A stretch of 64,000 nucleotides of DNA, taken from the NCBI GenBank assembly GCA_029990175.1, contig JARKIP010000017.1, forward strand, positions 19,424,001 to 19,488,000, read 5' to 3'. The notes under the pieces were generated by a model that was not told where the DNA came from, ran no database searches, and saw nothing but the letters and a program-made list of their open reading frames with translations. Positions 31,082 to 43,164 of this stretch are shown piece by piece; position 1 is the first letter of the stretch, and each line of letters opens with the position of its first letter. The position numbers were made by a program, and so were the translations under genes. The stretch is from Petunia secreta. Taxonomy: Eukaryota; Streptophyta; Magnoliopsida; Solanales; Solanaceae.

Positions 31082-33165
31082 GTGTCCGACTTACAAGGTT
31101 ATGATGTTGTCCATGAGCTAGAGAGTGACTCCGAGGAGGAAAAAGGAGAAGGAACCGAAGCTGATCATGATGAAAACGATCACGCAGCTACTGAAGCCGA
31201 CCGTCTGGAAATGTTTCTTGTGGTTCATAGGAACTTGAACACTATGAACATAGAAGAAGAGGATGATAATCACAGAGAAAATCTGTTCCATGCAAGGTGT
31301 CGAGTAAAGGGAAAGGTGTATTCGATGATTATTAATTCAGGTAGTTGTGCTAATATGATGAGCCAAACATTGGTTTCACAATTGAGACTGCCTACCTTGA
31401 AACAACCCCTGTCCTATCGATTGCAATGGTTGAATGAATGTGGAGAACCGAGAGTTGCTAAGCAGGTGTTGATCAAATTCAAAGTGGGAGCTTATCAAGA
31501 TGAAATGGAGTTTGATATTGTTCCAATGCAAGCTTGTTATTTTGCTACTAGGGCGACCGTGACAGTATGATAGGTTCGTTGTCCATAACGGTCGAGCCAA
31601 CACTTACATTGCTAAGCTCGAAGGTGAGAGTTTTATACTCAAGCTTTTATCTCCAAAACAAGTCAGTGAGGACTATAAACAAATGAAGGAGCTTAAAGAA
31701 GCGGCCAAAGCTAAGTCTCCAGATGGGACACAAATTGTGGCTGATGAAAATGCTGAAACACCTCCCGTGTCAGGTAATATTTGTGCAATCATGCAACCCG
31801 GTGAGTGCCTCCGAGGCAATGACCAAAACAAGATGATGATTTGCCTTGATAACAACGGTATCCTTCTGAACTCTAAGGATGATTTCACTTACGATAACCT
31901 TTTGCCTAGTGCTATTCAAAGTGTTTTACAGGACTTTGGAGACATGTTCCCTGAAGAAATGCAGGTGGATTGCCTTCGTTACAAGGAATCGAGCACCAAA
32001 TTGACTTAATCCCGAGGTCTCAAATTTTGAACAAGCTAGCCTATCGGTTTAATCACGAAGACAATAAAGAGCTCTGATGGTAGATGGATGAATTTGCGGA
32101 ACAAAGGACTGGTCCGAGAGAGCTTGAGTCCGTGTGCCATTCCTGTTATACATGTGCTAAAGAAAGATGGAACGTGGCGAATATATGTTGATTGTCGAGC
32201 AGTCAACAAAATAACGGTAAACTATCGTCATCCTATTCCTCGATTAGATGACATACTTGATGAATTGAGTGGGTCATGTTGTTTTTCAAAGATTGATCTT
32301 AGGTCCGCTTACCACCAAATCTGAATGAAACCGGGTGATGAGTGGAAAACTACATTCAAGAAAAAATTCGGTCTGTATGCATGGTTAGTGATACCATTTG
32401 GCCTCTCTAACGCATCAAGGACATTCATTAGATTGATGAACCATGTGCTTAAACCGTTTATAAATAAGTTTGTTATTGTGTATTTCGATGACATACTTTT
32501 TAATAGTAAATCTGTGGATGAACATGTAGAACACTTAAGGCTTGTACTTGATAATTTGAGAAATGAGAAGTTGTATGCTAACTTTAAAAAGTGTGGCTTT
32601 GTGTTGAACGTGTTATCTTCCTTGGTTTTGTTGTGAGTGCTAATGGTGTTGAAGTCGATGGCTCAAAAGTCGAGGCTGTCAAAGATTGGAGGACCCCTAC
32701 TTCGGTGTCTCAAGTTCGATGTTTCCATGGGTTAGCTAGTTTTTATAGGAGGTTTGTCCGAGACTTTAACACCGTAGAAGCTCCTTTAACCAATCTAGTA
32801 AAAAAGGACCAACCGTTTATGTGGGAAGAGTCCCAAGAGAGGGCCTTCCAAGTGTTGAAATGGCAGCTCAGTTCTGCCATATTGTTGCAACTCTGACTTT
32901 AGAAAAGCTTTTGAAGTTGAATATGATGCGTTTGGAGTCGGGATCAGAGGAGTGCTTTTGCAAGAAGGTAAGCCAATCGCTTACTTCAGCAAAAATCTTA
33001 AAGGTGCAACCTGAATTACCCGACGTATGACAAGGAGTTGTATGCCCTTGTTAGAACACTTGCTCATTGGCAACATTATCTATAGCCATAAGAGTTTGTG
33101 ATTAAAAGTGATCATGAATCTTTGAAACATCTCCGAGGCTAAAAGAAGTTGAATCGGTAATATGC
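31082..33165 (+). pseudogene. G1 protease, reverse transcriptase and RNase H start, decayed
   Basis: The order is protease, reverse transcriptase (LVRESLSPCAIPVIHVLKKD; SKIDLRSAYHQI; FGLSNASRTFIRLMNHVL; VYFDDILF) and the RNase H opening (FYRRFVRDFN..APLTNLVKKDQPF). The protease motif reads IINSG, where IIDSG is expected: the catalytic Asp codon at 31334-31336 is Asn. The RT active site is YFDD where G2 has YIDD. Stops include TGA at 32322-32324; frameshifts near 32600 and 32890. The frame stops being recognisable in KLNR*YA at about 33160, where the Tat element E1 begins. Confidence 0.82.
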
Positions 33166-33445
33166 CACACAGTGAGTCCCCCACTTGCTGAGTGCTGACA
33201 GAAGCAGTCAGGAAGTGAAAGCGGCATGGATTTGAAAAGATATCTCACTGATTCCTTGAAACTCGCAGTCTCTTTGACCTAGGATGATATTGATTTCTTC
33301 AAAAACCTCGCGTGCTTTCTTCTAATTGGCTGATATCGATCCCATGCACCTTTTCAGGAACTGCCATTAACTACTTCGAATCGTTTCATATCTCTAGTAA
33401 TAATGACGCTTGACCGTTTCGTGCTCCATCCTTATCCTTTTTTCC

Positions 33446-33454
33446 TATAAATAG
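33446..33454 (+). promoter_or_regulatory. TATA box ahead of the E1 antisense ORF
   Basis: TATAAATAG on plus, about 120 bp before the ORF at 33575. The same box is conserved at 43467-43475 in the E2 copy. It points against the element's own transcription. Confidence 0.6.
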
Positions 33455-33574
33455 TGACTTTATGAAAATGGGAAATCATAAGCTCCTCTTCAGAAAATAA
33501 CTCACTTCTTTAGCAATTTTTTATGATAGCGAGAAACTTTTCTTCCCTAAAAAATATAAGCCTTCAATCTTAGT

Positions 33575-33982
33575 TTGATATTTTCAAAAAACCTTCTTCG
33601 TTCCGAATGGATATTGCGTGAAGGAACTATTGGAGGTAATTCTCCTGCAATCACCTCTTTCTCTTTCTTCGTCCATGAGGAAACAAATGAAGTTCCTCGA
33701 ATCATGAAGTTTGATCGAGATTCTAACGATGTCCTTTGGGATGTCTTCATTGCGTCATGTGCACTTATTATGGTGTGCTCATCTTCTAACATAGCGGTTG
33801 GTGTGATATTCTTCATGTCATGCGGGGTCGGGATGCTTAGCTCTTTCAGCTTCCATACACCTTCCCCACCAGGATACCTTGTATGTCCAGACCGCTCCTT
33901 CAATGGTACCGCGCTGGTGATCCACTGCTTGGCCCCATTTTATGATGCAAGAGAATTTAGCTTCACAGCTGCAGGTAGCTAA
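33575..33982 (+). CDS. Antisense additional ORF of Tat element E1 (unknown protein)
   Basis: A 135-residue frame, MIFSKNLLRSEWILREGT, then SPAITSFSFFVHEETNEVP, RIMKFDRDSNDVLWDV, and ending DAREFSFTAAGS. It lies antisense to E1 between its polypurine tract and pol, where Tat-lineage elements such as Grande and Retand are known to carry antisense extra ORFs. A homologous 142-residue frame occurs in E2 (43575-44003), with open frame and TATA box kept. I recognise no domain. The opposite strand is also partly open, so coding sense is not certain; it may be one exon of a spliced gene. Confidence 0.45.
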   Translation: MIFSKNLLRSEWILREGTIGGNSPAITSFSFFVHEETNEVPRIMKFDRDSNDVLWDVFIASCALIMVCSSSNIAVGVIFFMSCGVGMLSSFSFHTPSPPGYLVCPDRSFNGTALVIHCLAPFYDAREFSFTAAGS

Positions 33983-35337
33983 GGTGTCACTGAGCTTTGG
34001 ATTCCTCCGTGGCTTATGGCTTTCACCTTGGTTATCCGTTTCAGTTGAACCACTATTGTAACGCTTCATCGGCGGTTAGCTGTGGGAAACCCTAGGGAAG
34101 AGGCTACCATATGGTAGGTTTCCAGCTCAAGCCTTTTCGTTCTCGGCTATCTTCAATTAGTCCTTGAAGATGTGCGGGGCTGTGCACTCAGGTTTGACCA
34201 GCTGAGGTTGACTCGGATGTTCAAGCTTTGCTGCTAGTCTTCTAGTTTCTCTTTGAGTTCAGTAGACGAAATGGTGGAAGGCTAGGCCTATACCCAGACG
34301 CTTCTGAGGTCCCTTGCTTTGATCAAGCAGATCGGCTTTGGTTGCACCAACACCCGTGTGCCTTGAAGGAATGCACGGGCCGACATATCTCGGGCTAAAA
34401 AAAAAGAAGAAGAACTCCGGACTGTTTATGGCTGGTAGCTAAAATCCAGATGAAGGATTTTTAGCCATGTTTATCCTGAGAGCTCTTTGTTTCTAGTCTT
34501 CCCTTTTCTTTTCTTTTTTTTTTATCTACAATTGTTATAAATAAATGTTGTATTCAGAAAGAACTAAATGTATATTTTGAGCCTACGCACTGTTCTTTAT
34601 TAACGAAATGGTCGTTCATCAATACTCTTTTACGTACTTGTGTTATTACATGTTTTGTAATGTATAATCAAGCAGTATGTTTGTGCACCTAAAGATTAGA
34701 TGGCTTCTGATTGTCTTGGATGTTTTAATGTTTAGAACGTTTATTAGTGTGTCTTCTTTGAACAATTACATCCGTTGTGCACCAATATTTGACGGCTAGT
34801 TTGCATCTGTAAGAGATGGCTTTATGCGCCCACAATAGGACGACTTTAGCCCGTGTGATAACATGCTATTTTGCGTCCGACTTCGAACGCCTCTGCTTAT
34901 TTATTCGAGTATTTAAGACTTTCTGGCACTACGGGAACAGGCATCCCCATCGGCGTGTAGGTGCTATTTTTGAATTAACAAATTCAATACACGAATAATA
35001 CCTGGTGGCTGAGCTAGCCGTGACCTAGCTCTAAGCGAGTAGTGTACCCTACTTTTTGTTGCAAAAAATGAGTGTATTACTTCAACTCAGGTCTAGCCGG
35101 GGCTATGAATAGTTGAATCGTAGATGGATCTGAATAAGTAAGTAAAACAGACTAAACATAGTAGTTTTATTGATAAAAGGGGCGTGAAGTCTGAGATACT
35201 GTGGGTAACCCGTAACATGATTGATAAATATGAAAATACTGCGATCGAAGTTAAAAAAGAACATAAAACATAAAAATAAATGCCTTTAAGATACTTTATG
35301 CTCAACTCTCAGAAGGTTTGGGGGCATGTGCTTGGGC

Positions 35338-36200
35338 TTACCTACTCGAGGGTTCTGAGTCTGGAGATGTTACCTCTGGGCCGCTAACAACCCGATGGTA
35401 TAGTTCTGTGCCAATCAAACAATAATGAACGGCTTGTTTTTGAAGTTTTCTGCTTTCTAATCTGTCTTTAGGGAGGATTCCTTTTCTCAGGTAGTTGATC
35501 AGCGCATGACTCTGCCCTGTGGCAGATCCTGTGTCTGGAACTTCGAGGTTTATCAGGTCCATGAGGGTTAAATCAACCACTATCTGTTGATCGTATGAAT
35601 CTTCGGACGCTTCACCTCTGTTTGAACTTTCTTCTTGATAGGAAAACTGCCACGTCTGAAAATTTTCAGGAGTGCTTTCATTCTCTCCTGCCGATCTGGT
35701 GTGTAGATGCCCTCTGTGGTGAACACTTCTTTGACTTGATCGACGATCAGTTGAGAGCCGCTAAAGAGGATGACCTCCCTGGCCCCAGTATGTAGGCTAA
35801 GTCAAGGGCTTGAATTATGGCCTCATACTCTGCTTCGTCGATTTGATCTTTGGTAGGCTTATAAAATATCATCCCACCGGGTGTCATAACCCAGAAATCG
35901 AGATCAGCTTCTTCTTTTTTTTGGTCTGCTTCAACGCTGATTTCTCAACGTCCGCACTCGATGGCCTCTTTATTTTTGATTGACTCCTCCACCTGTGATT
36001 TCAGCTTCTCCACAAAGTCTGAGGTAAAACCCTCTAGTTCTTATGAGTCGATGGCTATCCGGGGTTGGTAGATAATGTCGTACTCTCCCAGTATCTTGTC
36101 CCATTATGCCATCTCCTCTGAGGGTCTGGTTTTGGCTAAATAATAAATGCTCACCTGGCTTTGGCTCAGTTATCACCGGAAGCTGTAGGAGCTGCATATT
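35338..36200 (-). pseudogene. E1 archaeal-type RNase H and following linker, decayed
   Basis: Fragments in different minus frames: EYDIIYQPR near 36075, DEAEYEAIIQALDLA near 35840, GSQLIVDQVKEVFTTEG near 35740, then INYLRKGILPKDRLESRKLQ near 35440. These match the second (archaeal-type) RNase H of Tat elements and the linker before integrase. The SDSQL motif reads SGSQL, so a catalytic Asp is lost. Several frameshifts and stops are present, and no integrase follows. Confidence 0.65.
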
Positions 36201-36203
36201 AGT

Positions 36204-36790
36204 CTAGGCTACAGTTAAGTAACTGTGTATCAGCCAAAGGGGCCTCCCTTGTTTTCGCATCACCTTAGAAAGCTGACATACCAATTCTGTGGCTTTGGGG
36301 ACTAGTTGATCCATCACCGCTAACCGATCCCATAGTTTACTAGACTCTTCTCTGACCTCTCGCTCCAAGGCCTCAACCTCGATAGAATCCTCTTCGACCA
36401 TATTTATTTTGGCTACCAGCCGTGCACCGAGATCCCTGCCACAAGTAGGACGATACTCTCCAAATGAAGACCGTTCACCTCGTAAGTCATCAATTACACG
36501 TGAGTTCGGGTATTTGAAAAGTTGATGAAATGTTGAGGATACTCCCTTATGTGTATCCATGCTCGTCCTAAGATGACGTCATATGGTAGATTACAATTCA
36601 ACACCTGGAAGAAGGTTATGCTTGTCACGCCCGATATATGAATCGGTAGAACTAATTCTCCGTCAGGCTCTTCTCGGGATCTATTGAAACCGATTATCTT
36701 TCAGGTGTTTGAGGCTACTTGACGGCATAAACCATTATTCCGCAGTACCTCTCCCTGGATTATGTTAATGCTATATCTTGGATCGACCAT
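36204..36790 (-). pseudogene. E1 protease region, fused to post-RT sequence
   Basis: On minus, FQVLNCNLPYDVILGRAWIH near 36590, then THKGVSSTFHQLFKYPNS, are the Tat-type protease end. The frame then runs through ALEREVREESSKLW to a stop at 36204-36206, where the RNase H region begins. The reverse transcriptase normally between these parts is absent, so a deletion of 1 kb or more is inferred. Confidence 0.6.
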
Positions 36791-36793
36791 GGC

Positions 36794-38497
36794 TCACTGG
36801 ACGCGTAAGTCAAATATTTCCACAGGCACGATGAGGTCGCCTTGATGTTCTGCCTTTTCATCCAAGCCAAACAGGATTGGACCTTTAAGTTCCCATGGCA
36901 ACGTAGTCCCCCGTGCGATGTCGGGTTCCATAGTTGACAAGATTGTGTTGATAGTCTTCCAGTTTTCAGAGTCTGATGCTTTCGAACACCGTGGTCCTTC
37001 TTCAATTAGATCTTTGAGTTGCCCTTGTTTCAATAGATACTCGATTTCAATCATCAAGGATTTACAGTCGACTGTGGCATGACCGCCCTTGTGATGAAAA
37101 TCACAATAGGGCGTTTTGTTCCTCCCCGTAGCTCCTTTCATGGTAGGCAGCCATGAGACCCTTGGACCTAATCTACCAAAGTGATTGGCGACTAGATCCA
37201 CGGCGTTGACTCGCAAACTAAAATAATTGAAATTATGAGGTTCCACCAATTTTTAATTAGATCCTGATGCTCGGGAGTTGTTCTGCCTTCCGGCTCCTGA
37301 TGGTTCTATGCCTTTGGCTTCACCCTTCTTCTGTTCTCTTCTTCTTCTTCTTCTAAAGAAAGGCTTCCCGCTCTCTTCCTTCGCTCGTCTTCGGGGTTAT
37401 GAGAGTTGTCCGGCTCCAAGTAAAACTTTTCAGTATACCTTTAATGCAACAGGCTCCATGTGTTCACGGGGTGCTGGGTTAAACTCCAATGCAACTCCCT
37501 AGTGGCCAACGATCCCTTTGAATTCAGACTCTATCCAAAGGCTACGCAGCGATGTTTTCAGGAAATAGAGGAAAATCCATGCATTCCTTCGGAAATCTGT
37601 CAAGGTAGTCTTTTAGTACCTCATTGTCCTGTTGACATATCTCAAAGATATCTTCCATGCGCTTCTCCCCCTTGCGGGCACCAGAATGTGCTTTCTTGAA
37701 CATGTCTTGCATCTGAGTGAATGATTCAATAGATCCCATCGGTAGCTGAGTGTACCGAGCGAGGGCCCCGATGATCAGGGTCGAGCCAAACCTCTTCACT
37801 AGAGCAGACTGGATTTCTTTCTTGCTAATCTCATTACTCTTCATAGCTGTGTAATACACAGTAATATGCTCGTTCGGATCAGTCGTTCCGTCATGCTTCA
37901 AGTTATCCAGCAAGCAGAAGTGCTTTGGTATGCAGACCGGTGCAACTCTTGCTTTCTATGCATATATTTAAAACTTCTGCTCATCTACCGTGGTAATTTG
38001 GGGTGGAGCACCCGGAACATTACCAATTCGGTCGTGGATGGCCTTAATTTCTTTTATGAGGTCCTGAATGATAGGAGCTCCTTTGAGTTCTTGGTTGTTG
38101 ATTGTTAACGAGCCTCTAGGGGCGGTATCCATGATGAGCCTCCAGCTTGGGACGGATGCTGGTGAATTGTTCGTGGGCGCTAGTCCTCGCGGGGATGCTG
38201 TCCTCTGAGACGATTCGGCTAACATCGCTCCTAACTTCTGTGATATCCCATCAACTATGTTATTCGAATTCTGCTTGGATGCGGTTTTGAGGAGATTACA
38301 AGGAAACGTCTAAATTCAGAATTACCTCCAACATGTTGATCTTCTTTCCTGTCGCTAGTAACAAGGATTGGTTCTCGAGAGGTGTCTTTCAGTTGCTCAA
38401 CGGGATCCTTAGGCTGTATGCTTGGATCATCGGTATCCTTTGCGGACTCGTCTACTACATCTACAATATTCTTTGAAATGATATCATTGTTAGACAT
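36794..38497 (-). pseudogene. E1 gag of Tat type, broken frames
   Basis: Starts at 38497 (MSNNDIISKNIVDVV). After a break it runs through GSLTINNQELKG and IKAIHDRIG, then the gag core HDGTTDPNEHITVYYTAMKSN, LVKRFGSTLIIGALARYTQLP and LKDYLDRFPKECMDF. A zinc-knuckle-like YCDFHHKGGHATVDCKSLMIEIEYLLKQGQL follows near 37000-37110. This arrangement is typical of Tat-lineage Gag. At least three frame changes separate the blocks. Confidence 0.75.
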
Positions 38498-38559
38498 GAT
38501 TGCGCCTTTTCCTTGGTAGAAAACCTACAATTACCTGGGCCACACGGTGGGCGCGAAAC

Positions 38560-39064
38560 TGTTTATGCCTAAAATTGTACGTCAAGGTTAAATAATTATT
38601 TGTGTTTAGGGTCACAAGAAATACAGTAACTACAATGGAAAAGTATGTAAGTATAACGAAAATAGTAATGAATAAACAAGTCGAAATAATTAAAAGTAGG
38701 TAGAGTAATTCTTATTACTTTAGAATAGCCGAATTCGGTGATAAATCGCATGATGTACAATACAATGTAAGGAGGAGTATTTATAGTAGTGATACCCAGA
38801 CCTAAATAAGGTAAAATACAAAATACTAATAAGGCTATGGGCGTTTAACTCAAGGTTGTGGTATATACTAAACCCTAACTAGGAGACCTTAAATCCTAGG
38901 CGGCGGGATATATACCCTGTATCTTGTGGCCGTGCCGCCTAAATGTTCGTTGGCTCCAAGAGCGGGTCTGTATCCTATGCACCTAGTAACTTTTAAGATA
39001 AGTCTAGTCTCACCGGCTGGACTTACATCCCCGTAATAGTAGGTGGCGTATTTTTTCCCACACA
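38560..39064 (-). mobile_element. E1 5' LTR
   Basis: On minus it begins TGTGTGGGAAAAAATACGCC and ends TAAACA, followed by a GCGCCCACCGTG primer-site-like sequence. A minus-strand TATA box TATAAATA lies at 38778-38785. About 28 bp of the same LTR start is seen again at 43165-43192. Confidence 0.7.
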
Positions 39065-39785
39065 TTTGTGGAGTGACCTTAGCTCTAAATTTCTATTCTC
39101 GACGTCTCACCATCCTCAGACTGATGGACAGACCGAGGTATTCAACCAAACCTTGGGAGCTCTGCTTTTTTGAGGGATGACCAAAGGTAAGGCCGCAAAC
39201 TTGGCTGATCATTTGCGCGTGATGGAATTTGCATACAACTGTACTATGCATAAAATTATTGGAATGAGTCTGTTTGAGTGTGTGTATGGTTTTAACACGT
39301 TAGTTCAACTTGATTTAACCACGTTGCTTCGAGATACTGTTATTGATTTTGAAGGTACACGCCGAGCTACTGCTTTGCTCGAGCTTCATGCCAAAGTGAA
39401 GAAGAATCTTGAGGAAGCCTATGCCAAAGCTTACTCAAAGAAGAACAAGGGGCATAAGAAGTTGGATTTAAAGAAGAGAGATTGGGTTTGGGTTCATTTT
39501 TGTAAGAAATGGTTCCCGAACCAAAGAAAAGGGAAAGGAAAGTTGGCTCCGAAAGAGGATGGTCAGTTCCAAGTGCTAAACAAGATCAACAATAATGAAT
39601 ATGTAATCGACCTCGCAGGTGAGTATAATGTGTCCAACACCTTTAATGTTGCTGACTTAATTCCTTGCGTCGTAGGCCGAATACCAGAGGACGAAGAAGA
39701 TGTGATTTCAAGGATGAAATCTTCTCAAGAAGGAGAGCCCGTGATCGTGCTGATCAAGATGCAGCCCGTGGCCGTACTGATCTAG
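39065..39785 (+). pseudogene. G1 integrase C-terminal part
   Basis: Resumes the G1 pol after E1: LWSDLSSKFLFSTSHHPQTDGQTEVFNQTLG (end of the integrase core with the conserved HPQTDGQTE), then from 39177 an open frame with FAYNCTMH..GMSLFECVYG, KKRDWVWVHF and NNNEYVIDLAGEYNVSNTFNVADL. No chromodomain follows. About 0.9 kb of pol (rest of RNase H, H2C2, start of integrase) is missing at the E1 junction. A stop lies at 39174-39176. Confidence 0.85.
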
Positions 39786-40106
39786 ATGCATTTATTTTCA
39801 TACCATCAAAATAGGTCACACGAAGCCAAGCCAAGACTATGCACGATGTGCATGTTCATCTTGCGTGGCTGGGGGAAACAACAATTCGAAAAGTGAGTGG
39901 TCGGGTGCCAGACTTGAAAGCTACATGGCCAAGCTCTAGCCCGAGGTAAAAAGCGTCTGAACTCAGATGATTGATGCTAAGCAGTGAAGCGACTGAGGGC
40001 TACACTTGTGCCTGAGGTAGGAGAGCGTCCGAGCCTCAAACTCATTAATCCATGTGTGGCTTTGTTTCATTAGCTGTTTGTGACCGTATTTTACTATTTT
40101 AGCCTT
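39757..40106 (+). mobile_element. G1 3' LTR, truncated
   Basis: Matches 27900-28245 of the 5' LTR with roughly 15% visible divergence (GGTCACACGAAGCCAAG, GTGAGTGGTCGGGTGCCAG and further phrases). It stops at the phrase TTTTAGCCTTA, before the TATA box, so the element is right-truncated. The divergence indicates an old insertion. Confidence 0.8.
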
Positions 40107-41080
40107 AAGAATATGACAAAATTTTTAAGGAATCGTTGTTTGATTCAATGTTCTTCGCGTTTTGGGATCGAATTGAGAGAAAGGGTCGCGGATTAATGGG
40201 TTTAAGGTTGATATATGGGAATTGGGGCTTCTGGGTTGTAGAACAGGTAAGGGGTAATATACAAGAGTTTAGCATAGGTAGGCTACATTTTAGCTTATGT
40301 ATTGTGATTTTGACCCTTTTCCTTCACAATTTAGTGCAAATGTACAACTGCCCCTCTTTACTCGAAAATGATGGAAGAGTTTTCAAGGTAAAGAAGCTAA
40401 TGTGGGAGCCAATTTTGTCACGATAAAGCAAAGATTTTTGATTCAAAGGAACAAAATACGAGGCTTATGGACATGGCCGAACTCCGATTTTCAAGTTTTC
40501 TACATATCTTGGGATAAAAAAGAATCAAGCCATATGCAGTTCGATGCGACTTAAAAATACGCCTGATTGACAGACACACGCACGATTGACAGAGAAAGAT
40601 GCATGAATAGGAAGAAATTCAAACTAACACCCTAATCTGGAATGATGGATTAGGTTAGACTTGTTTGTTCGAGTGTGATTATTTAGGACTTCGTTGATGA
40701 GTCTAGCTCATATCAATGATTTCCCAAGTTTACTGCTAAGAAAAAGTTCCACGTTATGCTTTAAATACTGCTGCATTCCTGCTAAAAGTTTTGTAAAATC
40801 TCGGTAAACGGTAAGCGAATAACTACAAGTGAAGCTTAATAAATGTAGTATTGAATAAATAACGATAAATAAACTTGCAGATATAAAGTGAACTTTAAAG
40901 AAAATTACAAATATAAAAATGCCGCCTTTTCGGCAATAAACCATGAAAAAATATAATGCTTTTAATCATGAAGAGGTAATTTGCAATGCAATCTTGGAAT
41001 GTGCTCCAATCAACTGATAAATCAAATGAGACATCTGATCCTGAAGCATCTTATGTCCCAAAGCAACTTAAAGTAGACTT
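40107..41080. other. Unassigned, probably Ogre/Tat non-coding
   Basis: No gene is recognised. It lies between the broken G1 LTR and the minisatellite and gag of an Ogre-like remnant, so it may belong to that element. Confidence 0.35.
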
Positions 41081-41440
41081 GCATATCCTATTTATGGGTG
41101 GATGAAGCCTGCATATCCTATTTGTGGGTGGATGAACCCTGCATATCCTATTTATGAGTGGATGAACCCTACATATCCTATTTATGTGTGAACGAACCTT
41201 TTATATCTTATTTGTAGGTGGATAGACCCGGAAATATCCCTTTTGTAGTCAGAAATACCTAAAATATTCTATTTGTGGATGGACCCACCCTGCATATCCT
41301 ATTTCTAGGTGGATGAACCCTGCATATCCTATTTCTGGGTGGATGAACCCCGCATTTCCTATTATTGGGTGGATGGGCCTGGCATATCCTATTATTGGGT
41401 GGATGGACCTGAATTGCTCATTTCTAAGGCGAACGGGCCT
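41081..41440 (-). repeat. 30-bp minisatellite, 12 copies, reads as decapeptide repeat
   Basis: The unit GCATATCCTATTTATGGGTG plus GATGAACCCT repeats with a 30-base period (one copy is about 31). On minus the unit is in frame as a ten-residue repeat (GYAGFIHPEI and variants) inside an open frame 41249-41563. There are no spacers, so it is not CRISPR-like. It lies next to an Ogre-like gag remnant; internal tandem repeats are common in Tat/Ogre elements. Confidence 0.9.
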
Positions 41441-42239
41441 AAAATAAAGTTTAAATCTAGATTGATTAGCAAAATCTGAGGTTGTACGACTTGTACTGTT
41501 GATGCTGCAAAGTGTTGAATGCCGTAATTGATCCATATGGAATATGATGCTCAATTCCTGCATAGTTTAAAATAAAGGCATTGATAATAATTTGATGATC
41601 AAGAAAAGCTAAAATGAAAAAAAGAGAAATAGAGTTGTTATGCATATGTGATAAGGCTGAAAATCTTCGAGGATGTGATGGTTGCTAGTTCCCTTCAATT
41701 TCTGCTTGGGATTCCTACACTCAAAGAAAAATCATAAGTTCTAAAATTTGTGTGGAGTTGCGATGCTTTTCATTACTCCTTCCACCTTGATGCTGAACTT
41801 TGCGGTAGATGCAAAAAATTTGGCTCTGTTTAATCAAAGATTTTTCCTTTGTTTTGATAAAATAATGGCTGGCTAGATTGAACACCTAATTTGGCTTCAA
41901 ATATGTATTTTATTAGCATGTTGACCGAATGTGTTGCTGCTGAGGGAGTCTGGCGCTCTTGTAATTCTTTCTTATGCACAAGAGATACAATCTAAAATTG
42001 CTTTAACTTGGCTTATTCGGGGAAATAAATTTTTAATGATTTTGGGGACTGCACCCAATAAGGCTGTCTACTTATCCTACTACTGACATGAATCAGGTCG
42101 ATAGTAACTTATTACAACAAGGCTTAATAACATTTCAAAAGAGTAGCAAAACATAAGATAGTTGGGCAACGAAATGCCATTTCAAAACTACAAAGTGAGG
42201 TTTTTTAGTCTTCTTAGGTTGCCAACTGCTTCTTCTTTG

Positions 42240-43160
42240 AATACCTTGGGGCTGATGCCTCGCCTTTAACAAAGATTATGCCAGTGGGTTAGAATGCTGT
42301 AATTGCAACTTAATGAATCTTGTTTCACTAATATTTTTCCACTATCAATCATGCTTTGAATCTTGTATCTCAAGTCAGTGCCTCATCTAGTATCATGCCC
42401 TTGGATATTTGAATGATAAGCACAATGCTTTAATGGATCAAAATGTTGAGGTATGTGCTTAGGAATTGTTCCTTTCCTTGGTTGCAAAAGTCCTTCAGAT
42501 TGCAAATTTTCCAATATGCTTGTCACAGACTCATCTAGAGTAGTGAATGTATCAAACCTCCTCTTCTTTGACGCCAGCTGATCAGAATGTGCTCGTTGAA
42601 ACTGACTTTGAGAGCCTCACATATTTGGGTGTTTTTCTGCTTGAATGGTGTATCCAAATAAATCAGAAGCAATTCTTCCCTATTGCTATGCCTTATTCTA
42701 TTCTTTCCCCGGTTGGATCAATTCGGAGAAACTGCTTGCACTAGTGCTAGCAATTTTGTCATAATATATGCCTTCTTGAATGTCAATCAAAGCTGCTACT
42801 AGCTCCTTCTTAGGCCATGACAAATGCATATAAGAAGCCTCTAACCTCCACCTCATAGCATATTCTGCAAAAGACTAATGAGAAATCCATTAAATGTTGC
42901 ACATATCAATCAAATCAAGATCTATTACTATATTGAAATTGTATTGTTCCATAAAGTCTTGAGCCATATCCTTCCATGTGTTCCATTTGGAAAAATCTTG
43001 CTCGGTATACCATGAAAATGCCAATCCTACAAAAATCTGAATAAACAATCTAATCCGCAAAGCTTTATTCTGGCCAATTCAAATCAATCTGCTGCAATAA
43101 TCTTTCAAATGAGCATACGGGTTCCCCTTTCCATCAAAAGTATTGAATTTTGATATCTTA
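42240..43160 (-). pseudogene. Ogre/Tat-type gag remnant
   Basis: On minus: GNPYAHLKDYCSRLI near 43110, then LFIQIFVGLAFSWYTEQDFSKWNTWKDMAQDFMEQYNF, then AEYAMRWRLEAS near 42850. A zinc-finger-like CAYHSNIQGHDTR follows near 42410 with YKIQSMIDSGKI after it. This is the Gag layout of Ogre-type Tat elements. Many stops are present. Its upstream part is replaced at 43165 by the E2 fragment. Region 41441-42239 next to it holds nothing else I recognise. Confidence 0.65.
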
Positions 43161-43164
43161 TTGA

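Larger units (their letters stand above)
33172..39064 (-). mobile_element. E1: Tat-lineage gypsy element, reversed, inside G1
   Basis: It interrupts G1 between RNase H and integrase. On minus: 5' LTR (39064 to 38560), PBS-like sequence, gag, zinc knuckle, protease, archaeal-type RNase H, then a long 3' region containing a plus-strand ORF. A purine-rich GTGGGGGACTCAC at the end is the polypurine tract. The reverse transcriptase core is missing (deletion near 36190-36210), and only about 7 bases of a 3' LTR remain (33165-33171). It is non-autonomous. Region 33983-35337 has no recognised gene. Confidence 0.7.

Noticed and set aside
27898..40106. G1 as an intact element
   Set aside because: 3' LTR truncated, multiple stops, protease Asp lost, and pol missing about 0.9 kb at the E1 junction.
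41081..41440. Regular 30-bp repeats suggesting a CRISPR array
   Set aside because: Units abut without unique spacers, the genome is plant, and no cas gene is present; it is a minisatellite.
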